Positions 10,463 through 22,599 of a stretch of 64,000 nucleotides of DNA are shown here, piece after piece. The stretch's first letter is position 1. The number at the start of each line of letters is the position of its first letter. A program made the translations under genes and the position numbers. A model generated the notes under the pieces. That model searched no databases. It was not told the DNA's origin and saw only the letters and a program-made list of their open reading frames with translations. This DNA comes from Monodelphis domestica. Its lineage: Eukaryota > Chordata > Mammalia > Didelphimorphia > Didelphidae. The stretch is from the NCBI RefSeq assembly GCF_027887165.1, contig NC_077228.1, positions 387,935,692 through 387,999,691 on the forward strand. The letters are read 5' to 3'.

Positions 10463-13400
10463 TCATTTCCTGGTTCTGCTCTTTTTGCTCTGCATCACTT
10501 CCTGGAGGTTGTTCCAGTCTCCATGGAATTCCTCCACTTTATTATTCCTTTGAGCACAATAGTAGTCCATCACCAACATATACCACAATTTGTTCAGCCA
10601 TTCCCCAATTGAAGGGCATTCCCTCATTTTCCAATTTTTGGCCACCACAAAGAGTGCAGCTATATTCTTGTACAAGTCTTTTTCCTTATTATCTCTTTGG
10701 GGTACAAGCCCAGCAGTGCTATGGCTGGATCAAAGGGCAGACAGTCTTTTATCGCCCTTTGGGCATAGTTCCAAATTGCCCTCTACAATGGTTGGATTAA
10801 TTCACAACTCCACCAGCAATGAATTACTGTCACTACTTTGCCACATCCCCTCCAGCATTCATTACTTTCCATAGCTGTTATGTTAGCCAATCTGCTAGGT
10901 GTGAGGTGATACCTCAGAGTTGTTTTGATTTGCATCTCTCTGATTATAAGAGATGTAGAGCACTTTTTCATGTGTTTATTAATAGCTTTGATTTCTCTGG
11001 CTGAGAACTGCCTGTTCATGTCCCTTGCCCATTTATCAATTGGAGAATGGCTTGATTTTTTGTACAATTGATTTAGTTCTTTGAAAATTTGAGTAATTAA
11101 ACCTTTGTCAGAGGTTGTTATGAAGATTGTTTCCCAATTTGTTGCTACCCTTCTGATTTTAGTTACATTGGTTTTGTTTGTACAAAACCTTTTTAATTTG
11201 ATATATTCCAGATTATTTATTTTGCATTTTGTGACTCTTTCTAAGTCTTGCTTGGTTTTAAAATCTTTCCCTTCCCAAGGGTCTGGCATGTATACTATTC
11301 TGTGTTCACCTAATTTACTTATAGTTTCCTTCTTTATGTTCAAGTCATTCACCCATTCTGAATATCTTGGTGTAGGGTGTGAGGTGTTGATCCAAACCTA
11401 ATCTCTCCCACACTGTCTTCCAATTTTCCCAGCAGTTTTTTTTTTATCAAATAATGGATTTTTGTCCCAAAAGCTGGGGTCTTTGGGTTTGTCATAAACT
11501 GTCTTGCTGAGATCATTTACACCAAGTCTATTCCACTGATCCTCCTTTCTGTCTCTTAGCCAGTACCAAATTGTTTTGATAACCATTGCTTTATAGTATA
11601 GTTTGAGATCTGGGACTGCAAGTCCCTCCTTCCTTTGCATTTTTTTCATGATTTCCCTGGATATCCTTGATCTTTTATTCTTCCAAATGAACTTTGTTAT
11701 GGTTTTTTCTAATTCAGTAAAGAAGTTTTTTGGTAGTTCAATGGGTATGGCACTAAATAAGTAAATTAATTTGGGTAGGATTGTCATTTTTATTATGTTA
11801 GCTCGTCCCACCCATGAGCAATCAATGTTTTTCCAATTGTTTAGATCTAGTTTTAGCTGTGTGGAAAGTGTTTTGTAGTTGTATTCATATAGTTCCTGTG
11901 TTTGTCTCGGCAGATAGATTCCTAAATATTTTATATTGTCTAGGGTGATTTTGAATGGTATTTCGCTTTCTAATTCTTGCTGCTGAAATGGGTTAGAGAT
12001 ATATAGAAATGCTGATAACTTATGCGAGTTTATTTTGTATCCTGCAACTTTGCTAAAGTTGTTGATTATTTCGAGTAAATTTTTGGTTGATTCTCTAGGA
12101 TTCCTTAAGTAAACCATCATATCATCTGCAAAGAGTGATAGCTTGGTCTCCTCATTGCCATTTTTAATACCTTCAATTTCTTTTTCTTCTCTAATTGCTA
12201 CTGCTAGTGTTTCTAGTACAATGTTAAATAACAGAGGTGATAATGGGCATCCTTGTTTTACTCCTGATCTTAATGGAAAGGCTTTGAGTTTATCCCCATT
12301 GCAGATGATGTTTGCTGATGGTTTTAGATATATACTGTTTATTATTTTTAGGAAAGGCCCTTCTATTCCTATACTTTCTAGTGTTTTCAATAGGAATGGG
12401 TGTTGTATTTTATCAAAGGCTTTTTCTGCATCTATTGAGATAATCATGTGATTTTTGTCAGTTTGCTTGTTAATATGGGCAATTATGTGGATGGTTTTCC
12501 TAATATTGAACCATCCTTGCATTCCTGGTATGAATCCTGCCTGGTCATAGTGGATGACCCTTTTGATGACTTGCTGGAGTCTTTTTGCTAGTATCCTATT
12601 TAAGATTTTTGTGTCTATATTCATTAGGGAGATTGGTCTATAGTTTTCTTTCTCTGTTTTTGACCTGCCTGGCTTTGGGATCAGTACCATGTTTGTGTCG
12701 TAGAATGAATTTGGTAGAACTCCTTCTTGGCCTATTCTGTCAAATAGTTTGTTTAATATTAGGATTAGTTGTTCTTTGAATGTTTGGTAGAATTCATTTG
12801 TGAATCCATCTGGACCTGGGGATTTTTTCTTAGGAAGTTCTTTGATGGCTTGTTCAATTTCTTTTTCTGAAATGGGGTTGTTAAGGTAATTTATTTCTTC
12901 CTCTTTTAGTCTAGGCAATTTATATTTTTGTAAGTATTCATCCATATCACCTAGATTGCCATATTTGTTGCCATATAATTGGGCATGGTAGTTTTTAATG
13001 ATTGCCTTAATTTCCTCTTCATTAGAAGTGAGGTCTCCTTTTTCATCTTGCATACTGTCAATTTGGTTATTGCTTTCCTTTTTTTAATTAGACTGACTAG
13101 TACTTTGTCTATTTTATTTGTTTTTTTCAAAGTACCAGCTTCTAGTCTTATTTATTAAATCAGTAGTTCTTTGACTTTCAATTTTATTAATTTCTCCTTT
13201 GAGTTTTAGGATCTCTAATTTAGTCTTCATCTGAGGATTTTTAATTTGTTCACTTTCTAATTTTTTAATTTGCATGCCCAATTCATTGACCTCTACCCTT
13301 CTTAATTTGTTAATATATAAACTCAAGGATATAAACTTCCCCCTGAGTACTGCTTTGGCTGCATCCCATAGGTTTTGAAAGGATGTCACATCATTGTCAT

Positions 13401-14226
13401 TTTCTTCAAGGAAGTTATTAATTGCTTCTATGATTTGTTCTTTAACTAACTGGTTTTGGAGAATCGTATTGTTTAATTTCTAATTAATTTTCAATTTACC
13501 TCTCCATGTTCCCTTACTAATTATTATTTTCATTGCATTGTGATCTGAGAAAGTTGCATTTATTATTTCTGCTCTTTTGCACTTGTTTGCAATGTTTTTA
13601 TGCCCTAATACATGGTCAATTTTTGTAAATGTACCATGTGTTGCAGAAAAGAGGGTATATTCCTTTTTGTCCCTATTTATTTTTCTTCACATGTCTACTA
13701 ACTCTAATTTTTCTAAGATTTCATTCACTTCTCTTACCTCTTTCTTATTTATTTTTTGGTTTGATTTATCTAGTTCAGATAGAGGAAGGTTCACGCCTCC
13801 CACTAGTATAGTTTTTCTATCTATTTTGTCCTTGAGTTCCTCTAGTTTCTCCTTTAGAAATTTGGATGCTATGCCATTTGGTGCATACATGTTGAGTACA
13901 GATATTTCCTCACTGTCTATACTGCCTTTTATCAGGATGTAATTACCTTCCCTATCTCTTTTAATTAGATTTATTTTTACTTTGGCTTTGTCGGACATCA
14001 TGATTGCGACTCCTGACTTCTTTTTGTAAATTGATGCCCAATAGATTTGGCTCCACCCTCTTACTTTCACCCTATGTGTATCTACCTTTCTCATATGTGT
14101 TTCTTGTAGACAGCATATGATAGGGTTTTGGACTCTAATCCACTCTGCTATTCGCTTGCATTTTATGGGTGAGTTCATTCCATTCACATTCAGAGTTATG
14201 ATTACTAGCTGTGTATTTCCCAGCAT
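10463..14226 (-). pseudogene. L1 ORF2: endonuclease-reverse transcriptase, inactivated
   Basis: The start is placed at the ATG beginning MLGNTQLVIITLNVNG, which aligns with the mammalian ORF2 start. The product would be about 1250 residues, close to the human length of 1275. The N-terminal AP-endonuclease spans 13690-14226 and shows NVNGMN, LQETHM and a YAPN block. The usual GDFN block reads GGVN (codon at 13795-13797), which loses a catalytic Asp. The reverse transcriptase, 11398-13053, keeps the FADD catalytic motif and the AGFIPGMQ and [10 protein letters not shown] blocks. The C-terminal region, with RGCGK...HCWW, follows at 10783-11352, and the last 71 codons lie in another frame (10463-10675). 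There are at least five in-frame stops and one frameshift, so it is non-functional. ORF2p normally nicks target DNA and primes reverse transcription at the nick. Confidence 0.93.
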
Positions 14227-14945
14227 TTTGATTTCTGCTCCTTTACCTGCCTTTTCTTCTTTCACTATTTCCTTCTACACCAATGTTTGCTTTTGAACAG
14301 TCCCCCTTGTTCCCACCCTTATTTTCCCTGTAGTCTTTCTAAAATTAACCCCCCGCTCCCTCCCTCTCTTGTACTGCTTCCCTCCCTACCAGACCGTTTG
14401 TTACCCTTCTACTCCCCTATAGGGTGCAAATCTATTCTCTGCCCCCAATGGATTTGATTGTTTTTCCCTCTTTGAGTCACTTTCAAAGCAAGTAAAAGTT
14501 GAGTATTTCCTGTCTCTGACCTCTTTACCCTTTCCAATGTATTGATGTTCTCCCCCCTCCCACCATGAGCTTCTTTATGACATATAAATTTACCCCCATT
14601 TGTTTCTTTTCCCATTTCTTTTAATATTAACCTATTTTAAGCTCTAGTTATATATATATATATATGCATACTCATGCATATGTATTTTTGCATATATCTA
14701 TATACCTATTTATGTCTTGTCCTTTCATCCTATACAGTTTGTTGCTGTTCCCTCTAAGTATACTTCTTTTTGCTGTCCAGGTTAAAACAACAGTTTTTAA
14801 GAGTTACCAATGACCTCTTTTCTTATAGGGATACCTATCATTTTTACTTATTGAGTCTCTTAAAAAATTTTTTTTGTTGTTGTTTTTCTTTTTTCCCCTC
14901 TTTTTAAATTACCTTTTGATGATTCTCTTGAGTTCTGTACTTAGA
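14227..14945 (-). other. Long L1 inter-ORF spacer
   Basis: About 720 bp separate the ORF1 stop (near 14946-14948) from the ORF2 start. In sense orientation it is purine-rich and contains a TA microsatellite near 14650-14665. The equivalent spacer in human and mouse L1 is only about 40-65 bp. No conserved domain is recognisable in it. A 68-codon sense frame at 14409-14615 has no recognised family. Confidence 0.75.
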
Positions 14946-16039
14946 CATCAAATTTTCTGTTCAGGTATGGTCTTTTCTTTACGAATTCTTGAAATTCTTC
15001 TATTTTGTTGAATGACCGACCATACTTTCCCCTGTAAGAATATAGTCAGTTTTGCTGGGTAGTTGATTCTTGGTTGAAGACCTAGTTCCCTTGCTTTCCG
15101 GAATATCGTATTCCATGCCTTTCTTTTTTTCAGTGTGGATGCAGCCAGATCCTGAATTATCCTCACTGTGGTTCCTTGGTATCTGAATGACTTCTTCTTG
15201 GCAGCTTGTAATATTTTTTCTTTGGTCTGATAGTTTTTGAATTTGGCTATAACATTCCTGGGTGTTGTCAGTTGGGGATTAAGTACAGGAGGTGATCTGT
15301 GGATTCTATCAATCTCCACTTTTCCTTCTTGTTCAAGGATTTCGGGGCAGTTTTCTTTAACAATTCCCTGTAATATAATGTCCAGGCTTTTTCTTTTGTC
15401 ATGGTCTTCTGGTAGGCCAATAATTCTTAAATTGTCTCTCCTTGAACGATTTTCTAAATCCTTTGTTTTGTGAATGAGATGCTTCGTATTTTCCTCAATT
15501 TTTTCATTCTTTTGTTTTTGTTTTATAGTATCCTGCTGCCTTGTGAGGTCCCTCGATTCTAGTTGTTGTATTCTGGTTCTTAAAGACTGGATTTCATCCT
15601 TAGTTTTTTGGTTGTCCTTTTACTTTTGGTCGGATTTTCTTTGGAGGGCATCTTTCATCTTCTTCACCTCATCTTTCATCTGCTTTGCCCCATCTTTCAT
15701 CTCCTTTGCCTCATTTTACAGCTGGTTGATTTTGGCTTTCAAGACACTATTTTCTGTTTCCAGATGACTTATCTTAGTTTTTAAGTTCTTTTCCCAATTG
15801 TCTTCAGCCTCTCTTAATTGTGTTTTGAATTGCATTTTGAGTTCTTCCAAAGCCTATATCCAATTCGCTGGGATTTCTGATTTTTCCTTTGCTGGGTCCT
15901 CCCCCTCTGTTTCATTCGTTCTTTGCTCATTAACTGTGCAGAAGCTGTCTATTGTAATTTCTTTCTTCTTTTTCTGTTGTTTGCTCGAGTTTACCCCTTC
16001 TTTGCTCCCCGTATTTGGCTGTGCTCTTGCTCCTCTCAT
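14946..16039 (-). pseudogene. L1 ORF1: RNA-binding chaperone, inactivated
   Basis: The frame opens at 16039 with MRGARAQPNTGSKEG and ends at a TGA near 14946, about 364 codons with no frameshift seen. A lysine- and glutamate-rich coiled coil spans about 15540-15850. An RRM with the RRDNLRIIGLPE block lies at about 15390-15480. The C-terminal domain carries the RIHRSPP and RARELG blocks at 14948-15320. In-frame stops interrupt it near 15854, 15716 and 15620. ORF1p normally trimerises and coats L1 RNA. Confidence 0.88.
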
Positions 16040-16777
16040 TTGTTTTGGTTTTGGGGCTGTTGGTCTCCCCTCTTGGAGCTTTGTCAGATCTCTTAGTACA
16101 GTCTCTAGGGGAGGAATGTTAGCTTCCCTGTCCTCTGGAGACTTTTGATTGGATTGAGTTCAATTGGGTTGGGCTGTATGTGGTATGAAGCTCTGAGGCT
16201 CTGAAGACTCCTGGAAGGCTGGGCGCCTAGGCTCTCTCCAGTTCTCTCCAGCTGCTTCTCTGCTGTCCGCAAGTGCCTTTGCCCGCCTCCCTAAACTCTG
16301 AGGAGTTCTGATGGGATTATGTTTAACTGGTTTGGTCTGGATGTGCCCCAAGGCAACGGTGAGACTGGAGCCCAATGGAGGGACCCAGCCACCGCCCGTT
16401 TCTCCCTGGCTTCCTCCCCGCTGTCCAAGCTGGATGCTCCAAGCCTGGCGCCCCACTGCTCACAAGGTAGACCCTGCAAACCAGCACCTTTGCCCGCTCA
16501 GAGGTTCCCACTGCTGCTGCGGGCTCAGCCCTCTGAGTTGTGGGGGAGGGGTCCTGGGACCTACCCTCTGCCTTCCCCTTAGCCTTGAGTATTCTCAGAT
16601 TCTGGCTTTGGGGGGTCTTACCTTTTGATTTGAGTCCAGAAGTAGGGTTCCCCGCTTCTGTCCTGTTGTTCAGATTGAATTTCGGTGCCCTAGGAGCATT
16701 CAGTCTGTATCGGTAAGGAAGGGTCTTCCATGAGGTCTGAACTTTTGCTGCTTGCTAAGCTGCCATCTTGACTCCCT
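16040..16777 (-). promoter_or_regulatory. L1 5' UTR / internal promoter with YY1-like site
   Basis: GC-rich sequence between the L1 5' end and ORF1, in contrast to the AT-rich surroundings. In sense it starts GGGAGTCAAGATGGCAGC. The CAAGATGGC core (complement of 16762-16770) matches the YY1 site that sets start position in human L1. CpG dinucleotides cluster at 16220-16560. Confidence 0.75.
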
Positions 16778-16790
16778 GTTATCCCTCTTT

Positions 16791-17552
16791 CTATCTTGAG
16801 TCTAGTGCTTTCAACACTGGACAGCATTAAGAAAGCATATCATCAGTCATGTTTTATGGGTATGAAACATCAATAGAAGTTTTATGAAATTGAGAAGTTT
16901 ATGAGAGGATTAAGCAGGCAGTTCTTTTACTGTCCTAATGTGTTCAAATATGGGAAATGAATTTGCATCAAATGGTAGATATAATTTCCCTTTGTAATTG
17001 AAATCTAAATCCCAGAATAAATACAGTACTTAGAAGACTATTTTATGGACCTTTATTTTATGAGGCTTGTTCTGGGAAAGAAGGTGACACAGCTGGAGAT
17101 TGTTTGGCAACAATTAAGACTGATTGGCTTTTTAGCTAAGTGATAAAAGCAGGAAGTCCTAAACTCTTGCTTTCTTACAATCCTTCACCAGGTGATCTCC
17201 TTCTTACACCTAGGATTTTATAACACTCCTTTTTATCTTCCTAAATATTAGGGAATGGCGGGGCTTATTTCCTGGAATTTGAACTCATGAGGAATTGAAT
17301 TGTGTTTGTCTAAAATCTGTTTATAAGTATGTATATATGTGTACATCTCTACACATATATGTGTATATCTCTCTCTGTCATCATGTCTGTCATTTCTATC
17401 ACGTCTATTGCCATACCTTAATAGTGGAAAGAGTCCTGGTTCTTAGGTGGATTAAAGCATTTCCTAAAGGGGCAAAGATTTTCTTTATATGAAAAAAATT
17501 AAACCTAGGGCTATGTTGTTATATCTTGATTCTTTTCTATATTTTTATCAGA
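16791..17552. other. Unassigned DNA right of the L1
   Basis: No gene or repeat was recognised. It includes a TATG-rich patch near 17325-17375. Confidence 0.45.
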
Positions 17553-17850
17553 GACTTGAATGAATGATAGCATGGATGGTATTAACAAATATTGAGTTAA
17601 CACTAAACTGGGAAAGCTAAATGGTGCATTGGATGACAGAACCAGGATTCTAAAAGAGGTCTATAGGCTTGAACTATAAACTGAATATAAAAACTTTTCA
17701 TAAAGTATCCATTTCATATTTTGTTTTAAGATATCAACAATATAAGGATGGGCTAGGTAGGATGTGGCCAAGAAGTAGTTAAAATGAGAACTACCTTGAG
17801 GGCATTAATGAACTTCAACTCTATATTAATAAACTCTGAGATGTGCCATC
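17553..17850 (+). mobile_element. CR1/L3-type LINE relic
   Basis: The plus strand keeps the sequence of 'gacttgaatgaa..', '..attggatgacagaaccagg' and the following 'aggcttgaactataaactg', which matches the 3' part of the CR1/L3 reverse transcriptase frame. It is very degraded, consistent with pre-therian age. Confidence 0.65.
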
Positions 17851-18834
17851 AAAAATAGTTAATGGTTTTTTGAGTTTTATTAATAAAAGTATAATGATTG
17901 GATAGATGTGTTAGTCCCAATATAATCTATCTTGGTCAAACTATAGCTGGAGCAATGAGTTTGGGAATGGGCACTTTAATTTATTATAATTACATGTTTT
18001 GGATAACTTTTTTTTAACCCCAGTCATTTCTAGACACATACCTTTCTGATCTCTACCTCTTTGGTGAATATTCCTTTGGTTTATTAGTCATACCTACAAA
18101 GGGAGGACAGAAATATTTGACTCAGTGGAGAAACAGTTATCAGTTTTTTAAGTTTAATTTCCTGACTCCCTCTATGTTTAATAAAATGGCTTGTGGATAG
18201 AAGAAATTGGTAGATAAGCAAGAGTAACCAGGAAGCTAAGAAGGTGGAGATAATTGTAGACAGTGCAGGAGATGCCATGTCAGGCTAGAGTCGAGATCAG
18301 GGCAGATAGTCCTCAGGAGACTGATTGCTGAGAAAGCTCTGCTACTGAACTCTAGAATGAATAGGAAGAAGGATGGAGAATCCACTTCCTTCTCTAGACA
18401 TTTTCTTATTCTAGGGTAAGGGACTCTTCCTAGTAAACTATTTCCTATTTTTCCCTTGAATGTTTCCCTTGTCCATAAAAAAATTATTTCAATGATATTT
18501 TGTTTTTTACATTATAAATATTCACAGATTGCTCCCACTTCATGAGAAGTTTCTCCTAACAAAGTAAAACCCTGAAGTGAAACTAACAGTTTACAGTGAT
18601 CTCATCTGAAAGTGAAAACAATTTTCACATATTTAACCACCCCCTAAAAGAAATCTATTTTTTCTTTTTTTTCTCACGTCTACCTCCCACCTCATTGGGG
18701 GAAGAAATTCTTGTGATAAATGGGCATAATAAAGCAAAACAGATTTCCTTAAAGGCTGTTTGCAGAAATTTCTCATTCTATATCCTAAATCTATCACCAC
18801 TTCATGGATAGCATATTTCATCATTGGTTCTTTG
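17851..18834. other. Unassigned DNA
   Basis: AT-rich sequence. No gene or repeat was recognised with confidence. Confidence 0.45.
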
Positions 18835-19130
18835 AAATCATGAATGGTTATTGTGTTGATCATAGTTCTTATAGCTCTCAAAATTATTTCTTTTTAGTGT
18901 TATGTTATAAACATTCTTGTTCTGATCATTTTGTTTTTATCAGTTTATAAAAGTTCTCTTATTTGTTCATTTAAAAATATTGATGTTATAATTTAAATTA
19001 TTCTCCCGACTTTACTTATTTTGCTCTGTATCAGTTCATATAAATCTTTCCATGTCTCTTTGGAGTCATCTACTTCCTTATTTCTAATACATCAAAACTG
19101 TTATATAATTGTTGGCCAACATAAGCTGAG
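18835..19130 (-). mobile_element. L1 3' fragment, antisense, old
   Basis: The minus strand carries the degraded L1 3' region, with the antisense landmark 'ctctgtatcagttcatataa' near 19023. It lies just left of a sense-oriented L1. Confidence 0.55.
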
Positions 19131-19309
19131 CTGTTGTCATTTACTTAGAATTCAAATACCAGAATGAAAGGAAAGGGAAAGACAAATTCTATTTTCTGGA
19201 GACAAGAGACCCCTTACCTAGCTGTCAGACTTAGTACAATTAGGGCAAAGTGTGTGTATAGGGAACAGACTGGTAATCTACTGTTGCAAACTTGGCAAAA
19301 CATTAAAAA

Positions 19310-20702
19310 TCCCTATAGTTTGAAATTAGGTTTAGATCAACATCTCACACCCTACACCAAGATAAACTCAGAATGGGAGAATGACTTGAATGTAAAGAAG
19401 GAAACTATAAGTAAATTAGATGAACACAGAATAGCATATCTTTTAGATCTTTGGGAAAAGAAATATTTTAAGACCAAGCAAGTTAGAAAAAATTACAAAA
19501 TGTAAAACAAATAATTTTGTTTACATTAAATTAAAAAGTTTTTGTACAAACAAAACCAATGCAACCAAAATTAGAAGGGAAGCAACAAATTGGGGGAAAA
19601 ATCTTTATAACAGAAGCCTCTGACAAAGGTCTAATCACTCAAATTTATAAGGAGCTAAATCAATTGTACAAAAAAATCAAGCCATTCCCCAATTGATAAA
19701 TGGGCAAGGGATGTGAATAGGCAATTTTCAGATAAAGAAATCAAAACTATTAATCAACACATGAAAAAGTGTTCTAAATCTCTTATAATTAGAGAAATGC
19801 AAATCAAAACAGCTCTGAGGTACCACCTCACACCTGGCAAATTGCTAACATGACAATAAAAGAAAGTAATAAATGTTGGAGGGGATGTAGCTAACCTGAA
19901 ACATTAATACATTGCTGGTGCAGTTGTGAATTGATCCAACAGTTCTAGATGGCAATTTGGAACTATGCCCAAAGGGCTTTAAAAGACTGCTTGCCCTTTG
20001 ATCCAACCATAGCATTGCTGGGTTTGTACCCCAAAGAGATATTAGGGAAAAAGGCTTATACCAAAATATTCATAGCTGTGCTCTTTGTGGTGGCAAAAAA
20101 TTGGAAAATGAGGGGATGCCCTTCAATTGGGGAATGGCTGAACAAATTGTGGTATCAGTTGGAGATGGAATACTATTGTGCTCAAAGGAATGATGAACTG
20201 GAGGAATTCCATGTGAACTGAAATAACCTCCAGGAATTGATGCAGAATGAAAGGAGCAGAATCAGGAGAACATTATACACAGAGATGGATACACTGTGGT
20301 ACAATCTAACATAATGGATTTCTTTACTAACAGCAATGCAATGATCCAGGACATCTCTGAGAGACCTATGAAGAAGAACACCATCCACATTTAGAGGAAG
20401 AATTGTGGGAATAGAAACACAGAAGAAAAACAATTCCTTGACCACGTGGGTTGATGGGGATATGATTGGACATAAAGACTATAAATGATTACATTAGTGC
20501 AAATATCAATAATATGGAAATAGTTCTTGATTAATGACATATGTAAAGCCCAGTGGAATTGTGTGTTGGCTATGGAAGGGAGGTAGGGGAGGAAAAGAAC
20601 AAGAATCTTGTAACTGTCAAAAAATTTCTAAATTAATTTAATTGAATAAAACTCTCCAAAACTTAAAAAAATAAAAATAATAAAAAATTAAAAAAAAATA
20701 AA
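19310..20702 (+). mobile_element. 5'-truncated L1, sense orientation
   Basis: It begins near 'ttaggtttagatcaacatct', in the linker after the reverse transcriptase, and runs through the ORF2 C-terminus, the 3' UTR and an A-rich tail at 20660-20702. Recognisable blocks include KKETISKLDEHR, a CWRGC-like cysteine block near 19880 and the terminal LWYQLEMEYYCAQRNDE. It has frameshifts. The 5' boundary is uncertain because 19163-19309 is open in the same frame but does not align with the other L1 copy. Confidence 0.85.
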
Positions 20703-20821
20703 TGTAATATACCCCAACTTGTGGACAAACAAAGGCATTTTCTTTTCCTTTTCCCCTCTTTTCTTAGGTGCAGCTATTTGGCACATGGAGTTCAAGAAAA
20801 AAAATCAAGGGAAAAGAAATA

Positions 20822-21110
20822 TCAGTTAGCTTTTATTAAGGACTTACTCTATGCTTAGCACTGCACTAAATGTTGGGGATAACATGAAGGATGAAAAGAT
20901 CCTTCTCCTAAAGAAGAGCATATGTTCTAATAGTGAAATAACATGTTTAAAAAAACAGTTTGGGATAAAGAATCTAAAGGTAATCTGAAAGAGGAAGGTA
21001 TCAAAAGGGGCTGGAGAGGAGTCCAGTGGAAGGTGGGATATGAGTTGGGTTTTGAAGGAAGCCAAGAAAGTCAAGAGGTGAGAAAGGAAAGCATTCCATG
21101 CACGAAGTGA
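20822..21110 (-). mobile_element. L2-type LINE 3' fragment, antisense
   Basis: The plus strand reads the antisense 3' end of L2: 'ttttattaaggacttactct', then a block like 'gggttttgaaggaagccaag' and 'gcattccatgcac'. The same blocks recur at 36140-37230, which supports the family call. Confidence 0.65.
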
Positions 21111-21129
21111 TAGTCAGAGAATAATTATA

Positions 21130-21425
21130 GTTTTCTTTAAACATTTAAAGGCTCCATAATGGACAGGAGATATTAGACTTGGTCTGCTTAGCCTGTGAGG
21201 GCAGAAATAGGATGAGTGAATTGGACTAAAGGAGAAAAAAAATTAATAACAATTAGAACTGTCAAATATTATAGGTTACTTGGGTTGTTGATTCCTGTGC
21301 CATGGAAGTTCTTTAAACAGATCCTGGATGAACACTTATCAGGAAGAATATTAATCAGAGGAGAGTCAGACTTCTGGTAGGGGGTCAGGTTAGATAATAT
21401 CTTAGGTCCCTTCCTGAGCAAATGC
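21130..21425 (+). mobile_element. CR1/L3-type LINE relic (ORF end/3' region)
   Basis: It keeps 'ttagacttggtctgcttagc', 'acaattagaactgtcaaat' and a 'gatcctggatgaacactta' block in order. This is the typical end of the CR1/L3 ORF. Confidence 0.65.
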
Positions 21426-21429
21426 ACCC

Positions 21430-22430
21430 TCCAACCCCAGCTTCATTTGGGATACAACTTTGAATATTCATTGTAGGTAGATAGTTCGATATTAGTTTGT
21501 TCTCTAAAATTCTCTCCCTATCCTCTTTGCTGCCCCCCTTGGAAGACAAGGCAAAACACAATTTTATCCCATGATCTCTTTTACTTCTGATATAGACAGA
21601 GATGACAAGTACCTTGAATGCTAAGCACTTTGAAATGAAATTCCAGGGACTTAGACCAATAATTCTGGGTAAGGAAAAAATAAGACAGTATAGTAAAGTA
21701 TAATGCTAGATTTAGAGTGGATTTTAGATTTAGATTTAGAGATAAAATTTTGAATTCTGCTTGTACCTATGTGACTTTGACCAAGTTATTTAACCCCTTC
21801 TGGACCTCAATTTTCTTATCTGTAAAATGAGTGGGGTGGGTGCCATGACTTTTATTATTCTTTACAGAACTCAATTTTTAATGCTATGAGCACAGTGTGA
21901 GTACAAAAGCTCTCCAGGATCCATTATCCCATCCTAATTTGCTGAACAGTAAATCCATATTCATGTTAGAGTGGCTTTTCCTAAACTAAGTATCTGTTTC
22001 AAGATCACCAGCATCAGCTAATGTTCTACTGCTGTCTTACATATGCTGCTAGTAATGAGTGATACTGAAAAGAGATTTGGAAGCACCTGTCTCCACTGGC
22101 TGACCATTGACGATGCATTATTATACCACTCTAAAAGTAGTGGCAACTTTGCCTCTTTTGAGACATTGTCTTTGTCTATGCCCTGCATGTTTTGTCTTAA
22201 TTGCTTCTCTGCCACAGAAAACATAGCTTCCATCCACTCCTGCTGTGTCCCTGCTTGCCTTATGTGCTAGAGGAGAGCTGCCCTTCTCATGGACCTGCTG
22301 GGCTCCTATTCTCAGTCCTGATTTGGCAAAAGTACTCTCTCTAGTCCCATTACTGAGTCAGATATGGAGTGCTGAAGTGCCTTTCTGCTTCAGGTCTTTG
22401 TTGCTTAAAGGGCACTCAGCCCCAAAGGAT
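21430..22430. other. Mostly unassigned DNA with MIR patch
   Basis: A MIR-like stretch ('ctgtaaaatgagtgggg' region) lies at about 21730-21845 on plus. An unassigned 71-codon minus frame with somewhat coding-like composition lies at 22018-22233. Confidence 0.45.
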
Positions 22431-22439
22431 TTAAAACAT

Positions 22440-22592
22440 GAAAGGATCTTAGAGATCATTTAGTCTAATACTTTTACAGAGGAGGAAAATGAGACCCATG
22501 GATGGGAATGACTTATCTGAGGTCATAAAATGTAAAGTAGTAGATAGAGCCAAGATTAGAACTCTGATCATTCTGATTCTAAACTCTTCCCC
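22440..22592 (-). repeat. MIR-related SINE, antisense
   Basis: The order 'gatcatttagtctaatac', 'gaggaaaatgagaccca' and 'gacttatctgaggtcat' is that of an antisense MIR-family element. Confidence 0.6.
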
Positions 22593-22599
22593 ACCCTCC

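Larger units (their letters stand above)
10069..16790 (-). mobile_element. Full-length L1 (LINE-1), antisense, with 13-bp target-site duplications
   Basis: The element itself covers about 10082-16777 on the minus strand. It is bracketed by identical 13-mers 'gttatccctcttt' at 10069-10081 and 16778-16790. A T-run on the left is the complement of the poly-A tail. From its 5' end it has a GC-rich 5' UTR, ORF1, a roughly 700-bp spacer, ORF2 and a short 3' UTR with a C-run (purine-rich in sense). Its length, about 6.7 kb, fits a complete mammalian L1. The exact duplication and long open stretches argue for a fairly young insertion. Both ORFs carry stop codons, so this copy cannot move itself. Confidence 0.95.

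Noticed and set aside
19164-19505. A 113-codon frame that would join upstream sequence to L1 ORF2
   Set aside because: Only the part from about 19310 aligns with L1. The first part probably stays open by chance and gives no evidence of a fusion gene.
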